NCBI RefSeq assembly: GCF_014672695.1
Contig: NZ_CP053923.1
Span: 1,710,013 to 1,723,511, forward strand
DNA length: 13,499 bases
Reading direction: 5' to 3'
From: Defluviicoccus vanus
GTDB taxonomy: Bacteria; Pseudomonadota; Alphaproteobacteria; Rhodospirillales; Defluviicoccaceae
In this document: in pieces, positions 7,108 to 13,499 of the stretch
Layout: each line of letters starts with the position of its first letter
Numbering within the stretch: the first letter of the stretch is position 1
The notes under the pieces: model-generated
What the model saw: only the letters and a program-made list of their open reading frames with translations
Told to the model about the DNA's origin: nothing
Databases searched by the model: none
Translations under genes and position numbers: made by a program

Positions 7108-8602
7108 GCCGTTGTCCCGGGAACGAGAACGGCGTAGTCAGCCGCCGCCGTCATCCTGACGTCCATTTTCGGCAGATGTGGATAGGCCGTCAGGTCGAGC
7201 CGGGCCGGCCGCCGCTCGACGCGCGCCAGAGCAATCTGCTTGACCGCATCAAAGCCGATGACGCCGAGCCGGATCGCTTCGCTGACCGCGCTCGCCACCA
7301 TCTCCATCGGGATCGCCTCCATCAGCCGCAGCACCTGGATGAACTCCCGCCTGCCGCGGTTGCCCATGCGCGCCTCGAGGAGATGGCGCAGGTGCTGGAA
7401 CGCCTCCGGCAGATCCCAGTCTTTCAGCGCCGCCGCCTGGTCGAGGGCATTCGGCTTCGTCTCGATCAGCGCCAGATAGTGCAGCGGCTCGAATACGAAG
7501 GTGCCCGTGCCATAGCAGCGACGATGCCGGGCGATCGCCTCGCCGGCACAAAGGATCACCACCTCGTCGACGAAGCCCTTCACCACAACATCCCGGAAGC
7601 CGTATGCCGTCGGTACCGAGTAGTCGTTGCCGCGGTAGCGGACCAGGGCGGTCGATGAGACACGGGCCGCCCGCTTCTCGCTCGGCTCCAATGGCACCGC
7701 CGGCAAATCCCGGAAGGCTTCGAGGTCGGCGACGAGACGCTCGCCGATGGTTTCGCCGTGGCGACCGGCGCGTTCGCCTCGTCGCTGCCGGCAGCGCTCT
7801 TCCAGCATCGCATTGAGATCGTCGAAGCTTGCCGCCTGGGGGATCGGCGTCAGGAAGTTCGATCGAGCATACTTCACCAGCCCCTCGACCTTGCCCTTGT
7901 CGTTGCCCTTGCCGGGACGGCCGAAGCGATCCTGGAACAGGTAATGGCTCTGCAGTTCCGTAAAGGCCCGGGTGCGCTCCCGCCTGCCGTCGCCGCAGAT
8001 CTTCGCCACCGCGAGCGTCGTGTTGTCGTAAAGCACCGACAACGGCACGCCGCCAAAGAAGGCGAATGCCGACACATGCCCGTCGAGGAAGGCTTCCGTC
8101 GTCTCCGCCGGATAGGCCTTCACGAAAGGAGTATCCGATTGCGGCAGGTCCATGCAGAAGAAGTGGATCTTCTGCCGGACGCCGCCGATCACGCCGATCG
8201 CCTCGCCAAAGTCGACCTGCGCATGACCGGACGGATGAGCCAGCGGCACGAAGGTCTCCCGCAATCTCCCCGAGCAACCCGGACGTAGTCCCTCACCACC
8301 GTCAGACCGCCGGCATAACCGTGCTCGTCGCGCAGTCGCTCGAAGATCCGCTTGGCCGAATGCCGCTGCTTCGAAGGCGCCGTCCTGTCGGCCTCGAGGA
8401 TGGCGTCGATCACCGGCAGCAGCACCCCGAGCTTCGGCTTCTTCACCGGCTTCGTTCGCGTGTAGCCGGGCGGCAACGAGAACCGGCACATCTTCGAAAC
8501 CGTCTCACGGCTCAGCCCGAACACCCGGGCCGCCTCACGCCGGCTGTTGCCCTCGATGAAAACGAAATGCCGAACGGCGGCGTAGACTTCCACGGCAAAC
8601 AT
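7104..8602 (-). CDS. istA: IS21 transposase IstA (frame broken)
   Basis: DDE-type transposase of the IS21 element. ATG 8602 begins MFAVEVYAAVRHFVFIEGNS, leading into a helix-turn-helix (RREAARVFGLSRETVSKM). After VVRDYVRVARG, near 8271, the frame breaks. The continuation RETFVPLAHPSGHAQVDFGE lies in the next frame, which runs to 7104. The catalytic triad is visible: Asp of QVDFGE (about residue 130), Asp of LYDNTTLAV (about 192) and Glu of KGKVEGLV (about 238). A C-terminal beta-rich region (YRGNDYSVPTAYG) follows. One extra G in the run complementary to 8268-8271 restores a 499-aa protein, the normal size. The DDE residues are intact, so if the break is a sequencing error the element could be active. 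Confidence 0.9.
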
Positions 8603-8715
8603 CCCCGGCCGCCCCCCACAAAAAAGAGACAGCCTAACCACTGGCCGGATTTTACTCCGGCGCGGCAGCACCAATCGCCGCCGCTACCTGGCCTAATTTG
8701 TCACCGCCATACACA

Positions 8716-8721
8716 TACATC
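8716..8721. repeat. Target-site duplication TACATC, right copy
   Basis: Second copy of the 6-bp duplication at 6095-6100, flanking the IS21 right end. Confidence 0.85.
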
Positions 8722-8832
8722 GAAGGATACTACAGTCGACAGCGGCGTCACTCCACGCTCGGCGACATCGCACCCGAACAGGCAGAGCTTCAAGCTGCAA
8801 AACCAAGCGTCCACATTTCCGGGGAAAGATCA
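8722..8832 (+). pseudogene. 3' remainder of the plus-strand IS3 transposase
   Basis: Encodes EGYYSRQRRHSTLGDIAPEQ and then AELQAA, the conserved C-terminal end of IS3-family OrfB (compare the usual YNRQRRHSALGYLSP). It belongs to the 5858-6100 fragment and was separated from it by the IS21 insertion. The open frame passes through the terminal repeat and only stops at 8880. The other frame over the repeat reads ASTFPGKDH, like the end of the minus-strand fragment, so a small indel near 8800 is possible. Confidence 0.78.
8807..8832. repeat. IS3-family terminal inverted repeat, right outer copy
   Basis: Ends TTTCCGGGGAAAGATCA; its reverse complement matches 5627-5652 at 21 of 26 positions. It lies 5 bp before the guaA-like attachment core. 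Confidence 0.7.
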
Positions 8833-8837
8833 CAAAA

Positions 8838-8855
8838 TCATTCCCACTCGATGGT
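8838..8855 (-). other. guaA 3'-end attachment-site core (att)
   Basis: TCATTCCCACTCGATGGT on the plus strand is, on the minus strand, the codons for Thr-Ile-Glu-Trp-Glu-stop. This is the invariant C-terminus of GMP synthase (GuaA). The preceding codons are not those of guaA, which normally encode a Lys-Pro-Pro motif, so only the core is present. The 3' end of guaA is a known integration hotspot for genomic islands, whose integration leaves such a direct repeat at the far end. Orientation implies an intact guaA to the right, beyond 13499. I infer that the defence genes lie inside the island. Confidence 0.6.
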
Positions 8856-9132
8856 CAATAGGCTTGAGTTCGCATTGTAAGTATTCGGCTTTCCGCTCAG
8901 GCTCCGAATCCATACCAACTGCGATACCACCAGGGTAAGGGCGCTGGATTCGCGGATTCTATATGGCGATCCGTCCCGCCATAAACGCGCCCGCATCATA
9001 AACGAGCGCCGGGAAAATGCAGACCAAAAGAGACGGAACTTCGAGAGCAGATGCCCCTCGCCCGCCTCGCTAGACCACGACCGATAGTAGTGAGGATTAC
9101 GTTTCCGTTATAGCGACCAACCACCGGGCCGC
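8856..9132. other. Intergenic stretch between the att core and the ATPase gene
   Basis: No gene is recognisable. A perfect inverted repeat TATGGCG-N8-CGCCATA (8962-8983) could form a hairpin about 150 bp downstream of the ATPase stop, but it lacks a T tract. Confidence 0.45.
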
Positions 9133-11136
9133 TCAGTCGATACCGAGCTTGTTGAAAAATATCTTGTTCCGCATTTCTGCGTCGCGGAGCAGCTTCGTCC
9201 AGCTAACCACCTCCATGTAGAGGCTGATGTTGCCGAACCAGTTGAACCATCCCAGGCCATCAGGCATCGGCGTAAAGTTCTTCTCTTTTTGGAGCCAGTC
9301 TTTGACCTTTTGGGTTAGGTCGCAGACGACATAACCGTAGAATGGCGTCGTGTCGTTCACGAGAATATCACGGCCGGTTGGGGTCTTGAACTTGCCTTCC
9401 CGGATTTGATTGACATAGCGGATGATCTGTTGAATTGGGTCTTCCTTGGAGGACGGGTTGGCGAAATCGTCCCGTTGAGGCTTCTTGAACTCAAAAATCG
9501 TTATGGGATTGCTGGCTTCATTATCGCCACGATAGGCCACGCGGCGGTTATAAATGGTTATGTCCGTGCGATCTCCCGACGATTTTAGGGGTTTGTCGGA
9601 CGACATATAGGACGTGAAATTCAGCCGCTCGTCCAAAATCCAGAGATTGTGCGCCTCGTAGTTCAGTTCCTCGGAATCCTTCTTGCGGGGCATGATGATG
9701 TCATGCACCTCACCTTCGGATTGGTGTTTCCCATCGGCTTTGATTTCCAGCGATTTCGAGAACAACTCAAGGACGCATTTACGCATCGAGACGTAGTGGA
9801 TCAGGTCATTCTTGCTATTGTCCGAAATTTTCTGAATCAACTGCGCGATTTTTTCTCCAAGCTCATCCGGGTTCTTAGAGTTCAGCAGCGCCGTGACCTG
9901 CGTTCGCGTCGCTATCTCCTGCTCATATTTCTTCTTTTGGAGATGAAGTTCGATGTCCTGATTTGACGGCCGCATAGGCAGGGCGCTGAAATCTACCTCT
10001 GTTGCAAGGACGCGATGCCAAGGTGCGTCATTGGTCACATACTCGGCGATGCGCACCTCCTTGCGCCTCTTCCGTTCGGCGATCTCCGTGCCCACCGCCG
10101 ACTGCGCGATATCGGCGGCCTTCTGCTCGATGTCGGTCTGGGATATGCCGTTCAATAGATCAGTGTCGGTCTGAAAACGAAACTCGCCTCTTTCGAGGGA
10201 CACGTTGTCGTTTAGGTAGTCGCCGAACACATAGGCTTTGATGACAAAGTTGCGCCCCTTGGCCAAATCCTGATCCGGCCCTAGCTCGAAGAACTCCTCC
10301 CCAAATTCAGGAATGTATGTTTGGAGCGGATTGTCCGTCACCTCCCGCCGATGCGCAACAAGACTGACCTTGCTCTTCGCCATTCGCGGCGCGAAGAATT
10401 TGAATACGCGAACCTGAAAGGATTTTTCATCTTTGTTCGCTGATAGCGAAAACGTCCCTTCGTCCACCTTTATTTCGACGATCTGGCTGTTCTCCTTGCC
10501 TAGATAGTCATTGAGGGAGAGGGTATCGGATGGATTCTTGGCTTCCCAGATCACCACGCGCGGACAGGAGCGATCTTGGTCCACGAAATAGGGCAGCAAC
10601 CGTTCCACTACGACACGGCCGATAGTTTCCAGCTTCTTGTCGGGAAATCTGACCGACTTGATACCGGAAATCTCGATGGTAGCGCCGGCCGCCTGCGCCT
10701 GAGACGGACCTTCCTTTTCATCGACGATGATGTCCTTGTCCAAGCCCATTCTGAAAGAACGGTCATGGAAGGCGTCGCCTTCGGCGAAGGTGCTGGATAC
10801 CTTCACCCGGTCAAAATATTTCAGGCAGGTGAAGCGGCCAAATCCTTTGCCGCCATCCGCGATTTTCTGCTCGGTGTAGAGGGTGTCGAAAGCGTCGCGG
10901 TTGGTCTTCGTGAAGCCTATGCCGTTGTCCTTGACCCTAAAGCCGTCAACGTCCTCAAGGCGGTCGACCATGTCGGCTTGTCCGTTTCGGAGCACTTCGA
11001 TTTCGACCAAGCCGTTCTGTATGCCCTTTGCGTCGATGGCCTGAATTGCATTTACGACTAGCTCGACCAGCGGTGTGTATATATTGGTGCCGGAACGGAT
11101 GTTCTCGACCAGCCGCTTGACGTTGACATTGCTCAT
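9133..11136 (-). CDS. GHKL (MORC/MutL-like) ATPase with probable PD-(D/E)XK nuclease domain
   Basis: Predicted ATP-driven nuclease or effector of a defence-type operon, 667 aa. The N-terminus has all GHKL boxes: ELVVNA (Glu25, Asn29), DNGIGF (Asp70-Gly74) and GGKGFGRF (95-102), followed by a second-domain region as in MutL/Hsp90/MORC proteins. A helical segment (about residues 350-490) leads to a C-terminal domain with RTDITIYNRR (Asp525), PITIFEFKKP (Glu549-x-Lys551) and QIIRYVNQI (Gln570, Tyr574). This spacing matches a PD-(D/E)XK nuclease core. No transmembrane helix is seen. ATG 11136 overlaps the corrected stop of the upstream gene (ATGA), and a G-rich run lies just upstream. The gene looks less GC-rich than its two operon partners. 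GHKL ATPases linked to restriction systems are known; the exact family here is not recognised. Confidence 0.82.
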   Translation of the reverse strand: MSNVNVKRLVENIRSGTNIYTPLVELVVNAIQAIDAKGIQNGLVEIEVLRNGQADMVDRLEDVDGFRVKDNGIGFTKTNRDAFDTLYTEQKIADGGKGFGRFTCLKYFDRVKVSSTFAEGDAFHDRSFRMGLDKDIIVDEKEGPSQAQAAGATIEISGIKSVRFPDKKLETIGRVVVERLLPYFVDQDRSCPRVVIWEAKNPSDTLSLNDYLGKENSQIVEIKVDEGTFSLSANKDEKSFQVRVFKFFAPRMAKSKVSLVAHRREVTDNPLQTYIPEFGEEFFELGPDQDLAKGRNFVIKAYVFGDYLNDNVSLERGEFRFQTDTDLLNGISQTDIEQKAADIAQSAVGTEIAERKRRKEVRIAEYVTNDAPWHRVLATEVDFSALPMRPSNQDIELHLQKKKYEQEIATRTQVTALLNSKNPDELGEKIAQLIQKISDNSKNDLIHYVSMRKCVLELFSKSLEIKADGKHQSEGEVHDIIMPRKKDSEELNYEAHNLWILDERLNFTSYMSSDKPLKSSGDRTDITIYNRRVAYRGDNEASNPITIFEFKKPQRDDFANPSSKEDPIQQIIRYVNQIREGKFKTPTGRDILVNDTTPFYGYVVCDLTQKVKDWLQKEKNFTPMPDGLGWFNWFGNISLYMEVVSWTKLLRDAEMRNKIFFNKLGID

Positions 11137-12355
11137 GCCAAGCCCCCGGCGACGGCGACGCGCTGTGCTTTACAAGACTGGCGCTCTTCGGATCGTAGAC
11201 ATATCCTGTAATCGTGCCGTCCTTGATCTTCTCCACCGCGTCGTCGACCACGAACAACGGCACAAGGAACCATTCACGCGGGATGACCGGGTTGCCGAAC
11301 CTGTCCTTGATCTCGATGTCGAGCCGGGCCGGGTCGAAGATGCGGTGGATCAGGTTTTCGAGCTTGATGCGGCTAATGTTGAACAGCTTGTAGGTCGCCA
11401 CGATCTCCACGTCCGCCAGCAGGAAGGTCGGGTCCAGCTTGGCATTGGCGATGCGCTTGGCGACATCGCCGCCGGTGACGCCGATCTTGTGAACGAGGTC
11501 GCGGTTGGCGGCGACAATGGCATTGTCCGACTGGCTGCGCAGAACATAGATGGCGCCGCTGGCGAGGTCGTCGGCTTCACTTTCGCTGGCGAACAGCGGC
11601 CCGGCGCTCGGTTCCGACACGCGGCGGCTCACCTCGTCCTTGTAGAGGGCGCGTTGCAGAGAGCGGAGCAACAGGTCGCTCTCGGTGCCATTGGAATAGA
11701 TGACGCGAAGGCGGGCGTCGCTTTCGCCGTTGGGCGCTTTGAAGGGCTCACCGACTTCGGCGACGTAGGCGACCTGGCCGCCAAGGATGAAAAACTCCCC
11801 GGCCCTGATGTCGGTTTTCAGGAAGCCAGCGTCCTTGCGGATCGGTTGGGTGATGCGCACGCGGCTATCGAGGTCGTTCTGAACAGTCGTGAATAGGGGC
11901 TTGAAGCGGTCGAAATCCTCGCATCGTTCGCGGTTGGCGATTTCCTCGGCGGCGCGCTTTTCAGCGGTGGTGCGGACGTGGCGAAGATCGGTGATGTCCG
12001 TCGCGCCTGCCGCGCCCTCTAGCTCGGCGAGCAACTCATCGTCGTCCATTTCCTCCGCCAGAGCGGCAACCGCGTCCTCTGCAACCGCAAGTAAGCCTTG
12101 GTGATCGAGCGGTGCAAGAAGAGAACGGCACTCCTCCAGCGCGCGCAGGCGGTCGAGGCGCGTGGCGTAAAGCCGCTCGAAGATGTCACGCCCCTCTCCA
12201 TGTTGCGGGAGGCGGCCATGCTGATGGGCGAAACGCTGAATTTCCTCGAAGCCCGCAATGATGTGTTCCTCGCGCGCGGAGCGTTCGCCTTTCTTTTCAG
12301 GCTGGACGAAATCCGCGAGTTCGTCGCGCAGTTCATCAAGGTCAAGGTCACTCAT
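11133..12355 (-). CDS. GIY-YIG (T5orf172-like) nuclease-domain protein (3' end frame broken)
   Basis: Predicted DNA nuclease of the operon. ATG 12355 is chosen because GAGGG lies 5 nt upstream and it overlaps the helicase stop (ATGAGTGA). Residues 1-260 are acidic and helical at first, then form a beta-rich segment (FFILGGQVAYVAEVGEPF) that I do not recognise. A GIY-YIG domain follows: AIYVLRS (about 268-274), HKIGVTGGDVAKRI (289-302, with the conserved Arg), KLENLIHRIF (Glu333, His337) and REWFLVPL near 361. These are typical of T5orf172/MUG113 domains. In the sequence as given, the frame runs past the ATPase start to 10955, with a low-complexity tail that merely shadows that gene. One extra base in the C5 run 11143-11147 gives an ending after PSPGGLA, with its stop at 11133-11135 overlapping the ATPase ATG, and 407 aa. 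Confidence 0.8.
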
Positions 12356-13499
12356 AGCGGCCCTCATCCTTGAAGCGTACGAAGGCGGCTGCGCCTTCGG
12401 CCAGCAGCTTTTCCCAGGCATCGGTCGAGTTGATCGAAGGCAGCCGTCCGCGCTCCTTCTTAAACTTGACCGCGCGTACGGCGTAGTCCTTCGCCTCCTC
12501 CGGCGTCAGCGTGGTGCGCTTCGCGGCAATCGCGGCCTTCACCTGTTGGAGGCGTTCCTCGTTCATCGTCTTGGCGAGGATCGAATAGGCTTCCTTGAAC
12601 GGGTTAATGCGGTCGATCAGGTCGATGTCGAGTTCGCGCACGTCCATTGCAAACTTGCGCACGCCGTCGATCAGGGCCGTGTTGGCTGTGGGTTCGCCGC
12701 TCACGCGATCAAGCATGGATTGCTTGGCCTGCTGAGTGATGTTGAGCGCGGCAATAGCGTGCTGGCGCACCGCTTCCTGGTCTTCGTCGCTCAACTCGGG
12801 ATACTTGTCCTTCACGATCTTACCCATGCGAACCTGTGTCAGTTCCTCGGGCACCAGTTCGTCGTCGAACAGACCGCGCTCGATAGTCGTCTTGTCCTGC
12901 ACGAAAGCTGCGATCACCTCGTTCAAATCCTGCTGGCAAATTCGCGCAGCCTCGTGACTCTTGGGCTCGACAAGGCCCTTGATCTCGAACTGGAAGACAC
13001 CGCGCTCCTCGTTGAAGCCAACATTGCACTTGTTTGGATCGTAGCCGCCTTCACCATAGTCGAAGCCTGGGGTCGGTCCGCTCTGCGGATTCTTCGGCTT
13101 GAACTCGAAGCGCGGGGCAAGCACCTGCTCCATGAGCAGGCTGGCGGCGATGGCCTTCAACGTGTCGTTGACGGCCTCGGTCACGGCGTCCTCGGCGGCG
13201 TCTGGTTCGGCGATCAGATTGGTGAAGCGAGCGCGGGTCTTGTTCGGCGCGTCGCGGGTCGCGCGCCCGATGATCTGCACGATCTCGGTCAAGCTGGAGC
13301 GATAGCCCACCGTCAGAGCGTGTTCGCACCAAATCCAGTCGAAGCCTTCCTTGGCCATGCCCAGCGCGACGATGATGTCCACATGATCGCGATTGTTCTT
13401 CTGCGTGGGGTCTTTCAGCGCCAGGGAAACACGGTCGCGCTTGTTCGCGTCGTCATCGACAAGATCGGCGATGCGGAGGGTCCGGCCACCCGGCGTTTT
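12348..13499 (-). CDS. SF2 DEAD/DEAH-type helicase, C-terminal part
   Basis: C-terminal 383 residues of a superfamily 2 helicase, resembling the R subunits of restriction systems; the N-terminal ATPase core lies beyond the right edge. Visible motifs are motif V (IVALGMAKEGFDW, residues about 43-55 of the visible part) and motif VI with the arginine finger (QIIGRATR, 75-82). A long unrecognised helical C-terminal domain follows, rich in Glu and Lys (for example LVPEELTQVRMGKIVKDKYP). The reading frame is open to 13499, so the GTG at 13382 is internal and not a start. The stop overlaps the GIY-YIG gene's ATG by 8 nt, implying translational coupling. Expected role: ATP-driven DNA translocation or unwinding for the partner nucleases. 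Whether a methyltransferase gene lies upstream cannot be seen. Confidence 0.85.
   Translation of the reverse strand, partial: KTPGGRTLRIADLVDDDANKRDRVSLALKDPTQKNNRDHVDIIVALGMAKEGFDWIWCEHALTVGYRSSLTEIVQIIGRATRDAPNKTRARFTNLIAEPDAAEDAVTEAVNDTLKAIAASLLMEQVLAPRFEFKPKNPQSGPTPGFDYGEGGYDPNKCNVGFNEERGVFQFEIKGLVEPKSHEAARICQQDLNEVIAAFVQDKTTIERGLFDDELVPEELTQVRMGKIVKDKYPELSDEDQEAVRQHAIAALNITQQAKQSMLDRVSGEPTANTALIDGVRKFAMDVRELDIDLIDRINPFKEAYSILAKTMNEERLQQVKAAIAAKRTTLTPEEAKDYAVRAVKFKKERGRLPSINSTDAWEKLLAEGAAAFVRFKDEGRYE

Larger units (their letters stand above)
6101..8715 (-). mobile_element. Complete IS21-family insertion sequence (2615 bp)
   Basis: A cut-and-paste element with istA and istB on the minus strand. 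Its ends are TGTCAACGGCGG (6101-6112) and CCGCCATACACA (8704-8715), inverted repeats with 9 of 12 matches and the TG...CA termini usual for IS21. Inside both ends are further shared blocks (GGCCA followed by TAGCGG, and GGAGTAAAA followed by GGCCA), like the multiple terminal transposase sites known for this family. A perfect 6-bp target duplication (TACATC) flanks it. It inserted into an IS3-family transposase gene, so it arrived later. The intact ends and duplication suggest a recent insertion, although both genes carry a single-base frame break as sequenced. Confidence 0.92.

Noticed and set aside
6589..7137. Plus-strand open frame of 182 codons
   Set aside because: Antisense of istB, which has Walker A and B motifs on the other strand.
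5624..8835. Whole IS3-bounded unit as a single transposition event
   Set aside because: The bases outside the two outer repeats (GCG and CAA) do not match as a 3-bp target duplication.
8066..8938. Plus-strand open frame of 290 codons spanning the IS21 right end
   Set aside because: It crosses the istA antisense, the IS border, IS3 remnants and the att core; it is a composite with no domain.
10955..11132. C-terminal extension of the GIY-YIG protein over the ATPase start
   Set aside because: This tail is the shifted reading of the ATPase N-terminus, with no protein-like pattern; a one-base correction ends the gene at 11133.
1..13499. CRISPR array, tRNA or rRNA genes
   Set aside because: No regularly spaced repeats and no recognisable tRNA or rRNA segments were seen by eye; a covariance-model scan was not possible.

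Overview
This 13.5-kb window looks like a moderately GC-rich proteobacterial chromosome, perhaps alphaproteobacterial. The hints are a putative beta-barrel-porin-2 protein next to a short Wza/GumB-type export protein, and a Corynebacterium-type glycogen synthase. No rRNA or other taxonomic marker is present, so the placement is weak.

Layout. (1) Positions 1-1727, minus strand: the first 259 codons of a glycogen synthase (glgA, running off the left edge) and a PPP-family metallophosphatase. (2) Positions 2085-5557, plus strand: a gene for an unrecognised exported protein, then a compact exopolysaccharide secretion operon with an outer-membrane beta-barrel protein, a polysaccharide export protein, and a membrane-anchored TPR-like protein. 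(3) Positions 5627-8832: an insertion-sequence nest. Two diverged 3' fragments of IS3-family transposases are joined head to head, each with its outer terminal repeat. The plus-strand fragment is interrupted by a complete IS21-family element (6101-8715, istA/istB), flanked by a clean 6-bp target duplication. (4) Positions 8838-8855: an 18-bp copy of the extreme 3' end of guaA, a known integration site of genomic islands, lying 5 bp beyond the IS3 end. (5) Positions 9133-13499, minus strand: a tightly coupled three-gene operon of an SF2 helicase (5' part outside the window), a GIY-YIG (T5orf172-like) protein, and a GHKL/MORC-like ATPase with a probable C-terminal PD-(D/E)XK nuclease domain. This resembles a restriction or anti-phage defence module inside an island at guaA.

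Five otherwise well-preserved genes (the exported protein, the TPR-like protein, istB, istA and the GIY-YIG gene) are each broken by the apparent loss of one base, all in the same direction and mostly within short C/G runs. In each case one extra base restores a protein of sensible length and ending. This points to homopolymer sequencing or assembly errors, although real slippage cannot be excluded from one sequence. Entries below give the sequence as seen and the product expected after correction.
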